Shown in pieces: positions 26,241 to 41,030 of a DNA stretch of 64,000 bases. The notes beneath the pieces were generated by a model that saw only the letters and a program-made list of their open reading frames with translations, was not told the DNA's origin and made no database searches. The number at the start of each line of letters is the position of its first letter. Within the stretch, counting starts at the first letter, position 1. The position numbers and the translations under genes are program-made. The stretch comes from Ptiloglossa arizonensis (lineage: Eukaryota; Arthropoda; Insecta; Hymenoptera; Colletidae): NCBI RefSeq assembly GCF_051014685.1, contig NW_027478717.1:1-64000 (forward strand), given 5' to 3'.

Positions 26241-26945
26241 ATACGTTAGACGTTATACGTTATACGTTATACGTTATACGTTATACGTTATACGTGATAA
26301 GTTATACGTTACATGCTATACGTTATACGTTATACGTTGTACGTTATACGTTATACGTTATACGTTATACGTTATACGTTATACGTTATACGTTATACGT
26401 TATACGTTGTACGTTATACGTTATACGTTATACGTTATACGTTATACGTCATACGTTATACGTCATACGTTATACGTTATACGTTATACGTTATACGTCA
26501 TACGTTATACGTTATACGTTATACGTTATACGTTATACGTTATACGTTATACGTTATACGTTATACGTTATACGTTATACGTCATACGTTATACGTCATA
26601 CGTTATAGGTCATACGTTATACGTTATACGTTATACGTTATACGTTATACGTTATACGTTATACGTTATACGTTATACGTTAGACGTTATACGTTATACG
26701 TTATTCGTGATACGTTATACGTTATACGTCATACGTTATACGTCATACGTTATTCGTTATACGTTATACGTTATACGTTATACGTTATACGTTATACGTT
26801 ATTCTTTATACGTTATACGTTATACGTTATACGTTATACGTTATACGTCATACGTTATACGTTATACGTTATACGTAATACGTTATACGTTATACGTTAT
26901 ACAATATACGTTATACGTTATACGTTATACGTTATACGTTATACG

Positions 26946-29514
26946 TTAGACGTTATACGTTATACGTCATACGTTATACGTTATACGTTATACGTTATAC
27001 GTTATACGTTATACGTTATACGTTATACGTTATACGTTATACGTTATACGTTATACGTCATACGTTATACGTTATACGTGAAAAGTTATACGTTACATGC
27101 TATACGTTATACGTTATACGTTATACGTTATACGTTGTACGTTATACGTTATACGTTATAAGTTATACGTTATACGTTATACGTTATACGTCATACGTTA
27201 TACGTCATACGTTATTCGTTATACGTTATGCGTTATACGTTATACGTTATACGTTATACGTTATTCTTTATACGTTATTCGTTATACGTTATACGTTATA
27301 CGTCATACGTTGTACGTTATACGTTATACGTTATACGTTATACGTTATACGTTATACGTTATACGTTATACTTTATACGTTATACGTTATACGTTAGACG
27401 TTAGACGTTATACGTTATACGTTATACGTTATACGTTATACGTTATACGTTATACGTTATACGTTATACGTTATACGTTATACGTTATACGTTATACGTT
27501 ATACGTTATACGTTATACGTTATACGTTATACGTTATACGTTATACGTAATACGTTATACGTTATACGTTATACGTTATACGTTATACGTTATACGTTAT
27601 ACGTTATACGTTATATGTAATACGTTATTCTTTATACGTTATACGTTATACGTTATACGTTATACGACATACGTTATTCTTTATACGTTATACGTTATAC
27701 GTTATACGTTATACGACATACGTTATACGTTATACGTTATACGTTATACGTTATAGGTTATACGTTATACGTCATAGATTATACGTTATACGTTATACGT
27801 TATACGTTATACGTTATACGTTATACGTTATACGTTATACTTTATACGTTATACGTTATACGTCATACGTTATACGTTATACGTTATACGTTATACGTTA
27901 TGCGTTATACGTTATAGGTTATACGTTATACGTTATACGTCATACGTTATACGTTATACGTTATACGTTATACGTTATACGTGAAACGTTATACGTTATA
28001 CGTTATACGTTATACGTTATACGTTATACGTTATACGTTATATGTTATACGTTATACGTTATACGTTATACGTTGTACGTTATACGTTATACGTTATACG
28101 TTATACGTTATACGTTATACGTTATACGTTATACGTTATACGTTATACGTTATACGTAATTCGTAATACGTTATACCTGATACGTTATACGTTCTACGTT
28201 ATACGTTATACGTTATACGTTATACGTTATACGTTATACGTTATACGTTATACGTAATACGTAATAAGTTATACGTTATACGTTATACGTTATTCTTTAT
28301 ACGTTATACTTTATACGTTATACGTTATACGTCATACGTTATACGTTATACGTTATGCGTTATACGTTATACGTTATACGTTATAGGTTATACGTTATAC
28401 GTCATAGATTATACGTTATACGTTATACGTTATACGTTATACGTTATACGTTATACGTTATACGTTATACTTTATACGTTATACGTTATACGTCATACGT
28501 TATACGTTATACGTTATACGTTATACGTTATGCGTTATACGTTATAGGTTATACGTTATACGTTATACGTTATACGTTATACGTTATACGTTATACGTTA
28601 TACGTTATACGTTGTACGTTATACGTTATACGTTATACGTTATACGTTATACGTTATACGTTATACGTGAAACGTTATACGTTATACGTTATACGTTATA
28701 CGTGAAACGTTATACGTTATACGTTATACGTTATACGTTATACGTTATACGTTATACGTTATATGTTATACGTTATACGTTATACGTTATACGTTGTACG
28801 TTATACGTTATACGTTATACGTTATACGTTATACGTTATACGTTATACGTTATACGTTATACGTTATACGTAATTCGTAATACGTTATACCTGATACGTT
28901 ATACGTTCTACGTTATACGTTATACGTTATACGTTATACGTTATACGTTATACGTTATACGTTATACGTAATACGTAATAAGTTATACGTTATACGTTAT
29001 ACGTTATTCTTTATACGTTATACTTTATACGTTATACGTTATACGTCATACGTTATACGTTATACGTTATGCGTTATACGTTATAGGTTATACGTTATAC
29101 GTTATACGTTATACGTTATACGTTATACGTGAAACGTTATACGTTATACGTTATACGTTATACGTGAAACGTTATACGTTATACGTTATACGTTATATGT
29201 TATTCGTTACACGTTATACGTTATACGTTATTCGTTATACGTTATACGTTATACGTTATACGTTATACGTTATACTTTATACGTTATACGTTATACGTTA
29301 GACGTTAGACGTTATACGTTATACGTTATACGTTATACGTTATACGTTATACGTTATACGTTATACGTTATACGTTATACGTTATACGTTATACGTTATA
29401 CGTTATACGTTATACGTTATACGTTATACGTTATACGTTATACGTTATACGTAATACGTTATACGTTATACGTTATACGTTATACGTTATACGTTATACG
29501 TTATACGTTATACG
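26946..29514. repeat. 2,569-bp tandem unit, copy 1
   Basis: A TTAGACG unit at 26,946 recurs at 29,515, and the landmarks between (TTACATGC marker near 27,090, GTTAGACGTTAGACG near 27,395, two GACATACG units near 27,667 and 27,716, GTCATAGATT near 27,770, two CCTGATACG clusters near 28,170 and 28,886) repeat at exactly 2,569 bp (367 heptamers). Near its end (29,275-29,450) it carries a second copy of the TACTTTATACG to GTTAGACGTTAGACG segment from 27,370, which suggests how the unit was closed. Confidence 0.85.
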
Positions 29515-32083
29515 TTAGACGTTATACGTTATACGTCATACGTTATACGTTATACGTTATACGTTATACGTTATACGTTATACGTTATACGTTATACGTT
29601 ATACGTTATACGTTATACGTTATACGTCATACGTTATACGTTATACGTGAAAAGTTATACGTTACATGCTATACGTTATACGTTATACGTTATACGTTAT
29701 ACGTTGTACGTTATACGTTATACGTTATAAGTTATACGTTATACGTTATACGTTATACGTCATACGTTATACGTCATACGTTATTCGTTATACGTTATGC
29801 GTTATACGTTATACGTTATACGTTATACGTTATTCTTTATACGTTATTCGTTATACGTTATACGTTATACGTCATACGTTGTACGTTATACGTTATACGT
29901 TATACGTTATACGTTATACGTTATACGTTATACGTTATACTTTATACGTTATACGTTATACGTTAGACGTTAGACGTTATACGTTATACGTTATACGTTA
30001 TACGTTATACGTTATACGTTATACGTTATACGTTATACGTTATACGTTATACGTTATACGTTATACGTTATACGTTATACGTTATACGTTATACGTTATA
30101 CGTTATACGTTATACGTAATACGTTATACGTTATACGTTATACGTTATACGTTATACGTTATACGTTATACGTTATACGTTATATGTAATACGTTATTCT
30201 TTATACGTTATACGTTATACGTTATACGTTATACGACATACGTTATTCTTTATACGTTATACGTTATACGTTATACGTTATACGACATACGTTATACGTT
30301 ATACGTTATACGTTATACGTTATAGGTTATACGTTATACGTCATAGATTATACGTTATACGTTATACGTTATACGTTATACGTTATACGTTATACGTTAT
30401 ACGTTATACTTTATACGTTATACGTTATACGTCATACGTTATACGTTATACGTTATACGTTATACGTTATGCGTTATACGTTATAGGTTATACGTTATAC
30501 GTTATACGTCATACGTTATACGTTATACGTTATACGTTATACGTTATACGTGAAACGTTATACGTTATACGTTATACGTTATACGTTATACGTTATACGT
30601 TATACGTTATATGTTATACGTTATACGTTATACGTTATACGTTGTACGTTATACGTTATACGTTATACGTTATACGTTATACGTTATACGTTATACGTTA
30701 TACGTTATACGTTATACGTTATACGTAATTCGTAATACGTTATACCTGATACGTTATACGTTCTACGTTATACGTTATACGTTATACGTTATACGTTATA
30801 CGTTATACGTTATACGTTATACGTAATACGTAATAAGTTATACGTTATACGTTATACGTTATTCTTTATACGTTATACTTTATACGTTATACGTTATACG
30901 TCATACGTTATACGTTATACGTTATGCGTTATACGTTATACGTTATACGTTATAGGTTATACGTTATACGTCATAGATTATACGTTATACGTTATACGTT
31001 ATACGTTATACGTTATACGTTATACGTTATACGTTATACTTTATACGTTATACGTTATACGTCATACGTTATACGTTATACGTTATACGTTATACGTTAT
31101 GCGTTATACGTTATAGGTTATACGTTATACGTTATACGTTATACGTTATACGTTATACGTTATACGTTATACGTTATACGTTGTACGTTATACGTTATAC
31201 GTTATACGTTATACGTTATACGTTATACGTTATACGTGAAACGTTATACGTTATACGTTATACGTTATACGTGAAACGTTATACGTTATACGTTATACGT
31301 TATACGTTATACGTTATACGTTATACGTTATATGTTATACGTTATACGTTATACGTTATACGTTGTACGTTATACGTTATACGTTATACGTTATACGTTA
31401 TACGTTATACGTTATACGTTATACGTTATACGTTATACGTAATTCGTAATACGTTATACCTGATACGTTATACGTTCTACGTTATACGTTATACGTTATA
31501 CGTTATACGTTATACGTTATACGTTATACGTTATACGTAATACGTAATAAGTTATACGTTATACGTTATACGTTATTCTTTATACGTTATACTTTATACG
31601 TTATACGTTATACGTCATACGTTATACGTTATACGTTATGCGTTATACGTTATAGGTTATACGTTATACGTTATACGTTATACGTTATACGTTATACGTG
31701 AAACGTTATACGTTATACGTTATACGTTATACGTGAAACGTTATACGTTATACGTTATACGTTATATGTTATTCGTTACACGTTATACGTTATACGTTAT
31801 TCGTTATACGTTATACGTTATACGTTATACGTTATACGTTATACTTTATACGTTATACGTTATACGTTAGACGTTAGACGTTATACGTTATACGTTATAC
31901 GTTATACGTTATACGTTATACGTTATACGTTATACGTTATACGTTATACGTTATACGTTATACGTTATACGTTATACGTTATACGTTATACGTTATACGT
32001 TATACGTTATACGTTATACGTAATACGTTATACGTTATACGTTATACGTTATACGTTATACGTTATACGTTATACGTTATACG
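29515..32083. repeat. 2,569-bp tandem unit, copy 2
   Basis: Every landmark of the previous unit recurs here at an offset of 2,569 bp, and I found no difference by eye. Such identity between neighbours means a very recent duplication, active homogenisation or an assembly duplication; the sequence alone cannot separate these. Confidence 0.85.
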
Positions 32084-34400
32084 TTAGACGTTATACGTTA
32101 TACGTCATACGTTATACGTTATACGTTATACGTTATACGTTATACGTTATACGTTATACGTTATACGTTATACGTTATACGTTATACGTTATACGTCATA
32201 CGTTATACGTTATACGTGAAAAGTTATACGTTACATGCTATACGTTATACGTTATACGTTATACGTTATACGTTGTACGTTATACGTTATACGTTATAAG
32301 TTATACGTTATACGTTATACGTTATACGTCATACGTTATACGTCATACGTTATTCGTTATACGTTATGCGTTATACGTTATACGTTATACGTTATACGTT
32401 ATTCTTTATACGTTATTCGTTATACGTTATACGTTATACGTCATACGTTGTACGTTATACGTTATACGTTATACGTTATACGTTATACGTTATACGTTAT
32501 ACGTTATACTTTATACGTTATACGTTATACGTTAGACGTTAGACGTTATACGTTATACGTTATACGTTATACGTTATACGTTATACGTTATACGTTATAC
32601 GTTATACGTTATACGTTATACGTTATACGTTATACGTTATACGTTATACGTTATACGTTATACGTTATACGTTATACGTTATACGTAATACGTTATACGT
32701 TATACGTTATACGTTATACGTTATACGTTATACGTTATACGTTATACGTTATATGTAATACGTTATTCTTTATACGTTATACGTTATACGTTATACGTTA
32801 TACGACATACGTTATTCTTTATACGTTATACGTTATACGTTATACGTTATACGACATACGTTATACGTTATACGTTATACGTTATACGTTATAGGTTATA
32901 CGTTATACGTCATAGATTATACGTTATACGTTATACGTTATACGTTATACGTTATACGTTATACGTTATACGTTATACTTTATACGTTATACGTTATACG
33001 TCATACGTTATACGTTATACGTTATACGTTATACGTTATGCGTTATACGTTATAGGTTATACGTTATACGTTATACGTCATACGTTATACGTTATACGTT
33101 ATACGTTATACGTTATACGTGAAACGTTATACGTTATACGTTATACGTTATACGTTATACGTTATACGTTATACGTTATATGTTATACGTTATACGTTAT
33201 ACGTTATACGTTGTACGTTATACGTTATACGTTATACGTTATACGTTATACGTTATACGTTATACGTTATACGTTATACGTTATACGTTATACGTAATTC
33301 GTAATACGTTATACCTGATACGTTATACGTTCTACGTTATACGTTATACGTTATACGTTATACGTTATACGTTATACGTTATACGTTATACGTAATACGT
33401 AATAAGTTATACGTTATACGTTATACGTTATTCTTTATACGTTATACTTTATACGTTATACGTTATACGTCATACGTTATACGTTATACGTTATGCGTTA
33501 TACGTTATACGTTATACGTTATAGGTTATACGTTATACGTCATAGATTATACGTTATACGTTATACGTTATACGTTATACGTTATACGTTATACGTTATA
33601 CGTTATACTTTATACGTTATACGTTATACGTCATACGTTATACGTTATACGTTATACGTTATACGTTATGCGTTATACGTTATAGGTTATACGTTATACG
33701 TTATACGTTATACGTTATACGTTATACGTTATACGTTATACGTTATACGTTGTACGTTATACGTTATACGTTATACGTTATACGTTATACGTTATACGTT
33801 ATACGTGAAACGTTATACGTTATACGTTATACGTTATACGTGAAACGTTATACGTTATACGTTATACGTTATACGTTATACGTTATACGTTATACGTTAT
33901 ATGTTATACGTTATACGTTATACGTTATACGTTGTACGTTATACGTTATACGTTATACGTTATACGTTATACGTTATACGTTATACGTTATACGTTATAC
34001 GTTATACGTAATTCGTAATACGTTATACCTGATACGTTATACGTTCTACGTTATACGTTATACGTTATACGTTATACGTTATACGTTATACGTTATACGT
34101 TATACGTAATACGTAATAAGTTATACGTTATACGTTATACGTTATTCTTTATACGTTATACTTTATACGTTATACGTTATACGTCATACGTTATACGTTA
34201 TACGTTATGCGTTATACGTTATAGGTTATACGTTATACGTTATACGTTATACGTTATACGTTATACGTGAAACGTTATACGTTATACGTTATACGTTATA
34301 CGTGAAACGTTATACGTTATACGTTATACGTTATATGTTATTCGTTACACGTTATACGTTATACGTTATTCGTTATACGTTATACGTTATACGTTATACG
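32084..34400. repeat. 2,569-bp tandem unit, copy 3 (incomplete)
   Basis: It matches the previous unit at 2,569 bp up to about 34,400. There the earlier unit reads TTATACTTTATACG (31,840) while this one reads TTATATGTTATACG (34,405), the arrangement also seen near 23,636. The array thus returns to the older region B order after the third copy. Confidence 0.8.
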
Positions 34401-36580
34401 TTATACGTTATATGTTATACGTAATACGTTATACGTTATACGTTATACGTTATACGTTATACGTTATACGTTATACGTTATACGTTATACGTGAAACGTT
34501 ATACGTTATACGTTATACGTTATACGTGAAACGTTATACGTTATACGTTATACGGTATACGTGAAACGTTATACGTTATACGTTATACGTTATATGTTAT
34601 TCGTTACACGTTATACGTTATATGTTATTCGTTATACGTTATACGTTATACGTTATACGTTATACGTTATACGTTATACGTTATACGTAATACGTTATAC
34701 GTTATACGTTATACGTTATACGTTATACGTTATACGTTATACGTTATACGTTATACGTTAGACGTTATACGTTATACGTTATACGTTATACGTTAGACGT
34801 TATACGTTATACGTTATACGTTATACGTTATACGTTATACGTTATACGTTATACGTTATACGTTATACGTTATACGTTATACGTTATACGTTATACGTTA
34901 TACGTTATACGTTATACGTAATAAGTTATACGTTACATGCTATACGTTATACGTTATACGTTATACGTTGTACGTTATACGTTATACGTTATAAGTTATA
35001 CGTTATACGTTATACGTCATACGTTATACGTCATACGTTATTCGTTATACGTTATACGTTGTACGTTATACGTTATACGTTATACGTTATACGTTATACT
35101 TTATACGTTATACGTTATACGAAATATGTAATACGTAATGCGTTTTACGATATTCGTTATACGTTCTTCGTTACACGTTATACGTTATACGTTTTGCGTT
35201 ATACGTTTTACGTTATTCGTGATACGTTATACGTTATACGTTATACGTTATACGTTATACGGTATACGTTATACGTTATACGTTATACGTTATACGCTAT
35301 ACGTTATATGTTATACGCTATACGTTATACGTAATATGCAATGCTTCATACGTTTTACGTTATTCGTTATACGTTTTTCGTTACAAGTTAAACGTTATAC
35401 GTTATACGTTATAAGTTATATGTCATAAGTTATACGATACATGTTATACGTTATACGAAATATGTAATACGTAATACGTTTTACGATATTCGTTATACGT
35501 TCTTCGTTACACGTTATACGTTATACGTTATGCGTTATACGTATTACGTTATTCGTGATACGTTATACGTTATACGTTATCCGTTATACGGCATACGTTA
35601 TACGTTATACGTTATACGTTATACGTTATACGTTATACGTTATACGTTATACGTTATACGTTATACGTTATACGTTATACGTTATACGTTATACGTTATA
35701 CGTTATACGTTATACGATATACGTTATACGTTATACGTTATACGTTATACGTTATACGTTATACGTTATACGTTATACGTTATACGTTATACGTTATACG
35801 TTATACGTTATACGTTATACGTTATACGTAATACGTGATAAGTTATACGTTATACGTTATACGTTATTCTTTATACGTTATACGTTATACGTTATACGTT
35901 ATACGTCATACGTTATACGTTATACGTTATACGTTATACGTTATACGTTATACGTTATACGTTATACGTTATACGTTATACGTTATACGTTATACGTTAT
36001 ACGTGAAACGTTATACGTTATACGTTATACGTTATACGTTATACGTTATACGTTATACGTTATATGTTATACGTTATACGTTATACGTTATACGTTGTAC
36101 GTTATACGTTATACGTTATACGTTATACGTTATACGTTATACGTTATACGTTATACGTTATACGTTATACGTAATTCGTAATACGTTATACCTGATACGT
36201 TATACGTTCTACGTTATACGTTATACGTTATACGTTATACGTTATACGTTATACGTTATACGTTATACGTAATACGTAATAAGTTATACGTTATACGTTA
36301 TACGTTATTCTTTATACGTTATACTTTATACGTTATACGTTATACGTCATACTTTATACGTTATACGTTATGCGTTATACGTTATACGTTATACGTTATA
36401 GGTTATACGTTATGCGTCATAGATTATACGTTATACGTTATACGTTATACGTTATACGTTATACGTTATACGTTATACGTTATACGTTATACTTTATACG
36501 TTATACGTTATACGTTATACGTTATACGTTGTACGTTATACGTTATACGTTATACGTTATACGTTATACGTTATACGTTA
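32270..36580. repeat. 4.44-kb tandem segment, copy 1
   Basis: Landmarks recur at 4,438 bp (left part), 4,445 bp (middle) and 4,452 bp (right part), each step being one heptamer. It includes the GACATACG pair, two CCTGATACG clusters, the GTGAAACG series, a long degenerate island at 35,118 and the GTGATAAG marker at 35,836. It overlaps the third 2,569-bp unit, so the 2,569-bp amplification and this duplication are nested. Confidence 0.8.
35115..35602. repeat. Degenerate island 4 (long form)
   Basis: It matches the island at 24,378 at an offset of 10,738 bp. A new TTATCCG unit appears before GGCATACG near 35,578, which the earlier islands lack. Confidence 0.8.
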
Positions 36581-36715
36581 TACGATATACGTTATACGTT
36601 ATACGTTATACGTTATACGTTATACGTTATACGTTATACGATATACGTTATACGTTATACGTTATACGTTATACGTTATACGTTATACGTTATACGATAT
36701 ACGTTATACGTTATA
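36530..36715. repeat. 56-bp local higher-order repeat (three CGATATACG units)
   Basis: The variant CGATATACG occurs at 36,583, 36,639 and 36,695, exactly 56 bp (8 heptamers) apart, with perfect units between. This short regular spacing lies at the junction of the two 4.44-kb segments and is not seen at the homologous 41,030 or 59,140, where GTCAAACG occurs instead. It looks like a small local amplification. Confidence 0.75.
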
Positions 36716-39700
36716 CGTTGTACGTTATACGTTATACGTTATAAGTTATACGTTATACGTTATACGTTATACGTCATACGTTATACGTCATACGTTATTC
36801 GTTATACGTTATGCGTTATACGTTATACGTTATACGTTATACGTTATTCTTTATACGTTATTCGTTATACGTTATACGTTATACGTCATACGTTGTACGT
36901 TATACGTTATACGTTATACGTTATACGTTATACGTTATACGTTATACTTTATACGTTATACGTTATACGTTAGACGTTAGACGTTATACGTTATACGTTA
37001 TACGTTATACGTTATACGTTATACGTTATACGTTATACGTTATACGTTATACGTTATACGTTATACGTTATACGTTATACGTTATACGTTATACGTTATA
37101 CGTTATACGTTATACGTTATACGTAATACGTTATACGTTATACGTTATACGTTATACGTTATACGTTATACGTTATACGTTATACGTTATATGTAATACG
37201 TTATTCTTTATACGTTATACGTTATACGTTATACGTTATACGACATACGTTATTCTTTATACGTTATACGTTATACGTTATACGTTATACGACATACGTT
37301 ATACGTTATACGTTATACGTTATACGTTATAGGTTATACGTTATACGTCATAGATTATACGTTATACGTTATACGTTATACGTTATACGTTATACGTTAT
37401 ACGTTATACGTTATACTTTATACGTTATACGTTATACGTCATACGTTATACGTTATACGTTATACGTTATACGTTATGCGTTATACGTTATAGGTTATAC
37501 GTTATACGTTATACGTCATACGTTATACGTTATACGTTATACGTTATACGTTATACGTGAAACGTTATACGTTATACGTTATACGTTATACGTTATACGT
37601 TATACGTTATACGTTATATGTTATACGTTATACGTTATACGTTATACGTTGTACGTTATACGTTATACGTTATACGTTATACGTTATACGTTATACGTTA
37701 TACGTTATACGTTATACGTTATACGTTATACGTTATACGTAATTCGTAATACGTTATACCTGATACGTTATACGTTCTACGTTATACGTTATACGTTATA
37801 CGTTATACGTTATACGTTATACGTTATACGTTATACGTAATACGTAATAAGTTATACGTTATACGTTATACGTTATTCTTTATACGTTATACTTTATACG
37901 TTATACGTTATACGTCATACGTTATACGTTATACGTTATGCGTTATACGTTATACGTTATACGTTATAGGTTATACGTTATACGTCATAGATTATACGTT
38001 ATACGTTATACGTTATACGTTATACGTTATACGTTATACGTTATACGTTATACTTTATACGTTATACGTTATACGTCATACGTTATACGTTATACGTTAT
38101 ACGTTATACGTTATGCGTTATACGTTATAGGTTATACGTTATACGTTATACGTTATACGTTATACGTTATACGTTATACGTTATACGTTATACGTTGTAC
38201 GTTATACGTTATACGTTATACGTTATACGTTATACGTTATACGTTATACGTGAAACGTTATACGTTATACGTTATACGTTATACGTGAAACGTTATACGT
38301 TATACGTTATACGTTATACGTTATACGTTATACGTTATACGTTATATGTTATACGTTATACGTTATACGTTATACGTTGTACGTTATACGTTATACGTTA
38401 TACGTTATACGTTATACGTTATACGTTATACGTTATACGTTATACGTTATACGTAATTCGTAATACGTTATACCTGATACGTTATACGTTCTACGTTATA
38501 CGTTATACGTTATACGTTATACGTTATACGTTATACGTTATACGTTATACGTAATACGTAATAAGTTATACGTTATACGTTATACGTTATTCTTTATACG
38601 TTATACTTTATACGTTATACGTTATACGTCATACGTTATACGTTATACGTTATGCGTTATACGTTATAGGTTATACGTTATACGTTATACGTTATACGTT
38701 ATACGTTATACGTGAAACGTTATACGTTATACGTTATACGTTATACGTGAAACGTTATACGTTATACGTTATACGTTATATGTTATTCGTTACACGTTAT
38801 ACGTTATACGTTATTCGTTATACGTTATACGTTATACGTTATACGTTATACGTTATATGTTATACGTAATACGTTATACGTTATACGTTATACGTTATAC
38901 GTTATACGTTATACGTTATACGTTATACGTTATACGTGAAACGTTATACGTTATACGTTATACGTTATACGTGAAACGTTATACGTTATACGTTATACGG
39001 TATACGTGAAACGTTATACGTTATACGTTATACGTTATATGTTATTCGTTACACGTTATACGTTATATGTTATTCGTTATACGTTATACGTTATACGTTA
39101 TACGTTATACGTTATACGTTATACGTTATACGTAATACGTTATACGTTATACGTTATACGTTATACGTTATACGTTATACGTTATACGTTATACGTTATA
39201 CGTTAGACGTTATACGTTATACGTTATACGTTATACGTTAGACGTTATACGTTATACGTTATACGTTATACGTTATACGTTATACGTTATACGTTATACG
39301 TTATACGTTATACGTTATACGTTATACGTTATACGTTATACGTTATACGTTATACGTTATACGTAATAAGTTATACGTTACATGTTATACGTTATACGTT
39401 ATACGTTATACGTTGTACGTTATACGTTATACGTTATAAGTTATACGTTATACGTTATACGTCATACGTTATACGTCATACGTTATTCGTTATACGTTAT
39501 ACGTTGTACGTTATACGTTATACGTTATACGTTATACGTTATACTTTATACGTTATACGTTATACGAAATATGTAATACGTAATGCGTTTTACGATATTC
39601 GTTATACGTTCTTCGTTACACGTTATACGTTATACGTTTTGCGTTATACGTTTTACGTTATTCGTGATACGTTATACGTTATACGTTATACGTTATACGT

Positions 39701-41030
39701 TATACGGTATACGTTATACGTTATACGTTATACGTTATACGCTATACGTTATATGTTATACGCTATACGTTATACGTAATATGCAATGCTTCATACGTTT
39801 TACGTTATTCGTTATACGTTTTTCGTTACAAGTTAAACGTTATACGTTATACGTTATAAGTTATATGTCATAAGTTATACGATACATGTTATACGTTATA
39901 CGAAATATGTAATACGTAATACGTTTTACGATATTCGTTATACGTTCTTCGTTACACGTTATACGTTATACGTTATGCGTTATACGTATTACGTTATTCG
40001 TGATACGTTATACGTTATACGTTATCCGTTATACGGCATACGTTATACGTTATACGTTATACGTTATACGTTATACGTTATACGTTATACGTTATACGTT
40101 ATACGTTATACGTTATACGTTATACGTTATACGTTATACGTTATACGTTATACGTTATACGATATACGTTATACGTTATACGTTATACGTTATACGTTAT
40201 ACGTTATACGTTATACGTTATACGTTATACGTTATACGTTATACGTTATACGTTATACGTTATACGTTATACTTTATACGTAATACGTGATAAGTTATAC
40301 GTTATACGTTATACGTTATTCTTTATACGTTATACGTTATACGTTATACGTTATACGTCATACGTTATACGTTATACGTTATACGTTATACGTTATACGT
40401 TATACGTTATACGTTATACGTTATACGTTATACGTTATACGTTATACGTTATACGTGAAACGTTATACGTTATACGTTATACGTTATACGTTATACGTTA
40501 TACGTTATACGTTATATGTTATACGTTATACGTTATACGTTATACGTTGTACGTTATACGTTATACGTTATACGTTATACGTTATACGTTATACGTTATA
40601 CGTTATACGTTATACGTTATACGTAATTCGTAATACGTTATACCTGATACGTTATACGTTCTACGTTATACGTTATACGTTATACGTTATACGTTATACG
40701 TTATACGTTATACGTTATACGTAATACGTAATAAGTTATACGTTATACGTTATACGTTATTCTTTATACGTTATACTTTATACGTTATACGTTATACGTC
40801 ATACTTTATACGTTATACGTTATGCGTTATACGTTATACGTTATACGTTATAGGTTATACGTTATGCGTCATAGATTATACGTTATACGTTATACGTTAT
40901 ACGTTATACGTTATACGTTATACGTTATACGTTATACGTTATACTTTATACGTTATACGTTATACGTTATACGTTATACGTTGTACGTTATACGTTATAC
41001 GTTATACGTTATACGTTATACGTTATACGT
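36716..41030. repeat. 4.44-kb tandem segment, copy 2
   Basis: Downstream partner of 32,270-36,580. One difference is the marker at 39,372, which reads TTACATGTTATACG instead of TTACATGCTATACG. Another is near 40,270, where TACTTTATACGTAATACG replaces a perfect unit. The copies part after the TTGTACG near 36,530/40,982. Its right half (38,240-40,260) was duplicated again at 41,030. Confidence 0.8.
39560..40047. repeat. Degenerate island 5 (long form)
   Basis: A copy of island 4 at an offset of 4,445 bp that keeps the TTATCCG mark (near 40,022). Confidence 0.8.

Larger units (their letters stand above)
23031..26945. repeat. Region B higher-order repeat, copy 2
   Basis: This stretch repeats the order of copy 1 (GTAATTCG/CCTGATACG near 23,159, GTGAAACG series, marker at 24,180, degenerate island at 24,380, TTACATGC marker near 25,320) with additions. 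The island is longer than in copy 1. A second short island lies at 26,150. The segment rich in GTCATACG pairs (25,690-25,870) is partly repeated at 26,440-26,600. It therefore looks internally rearranged rather than a simple copy. Confidence 0.65.
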
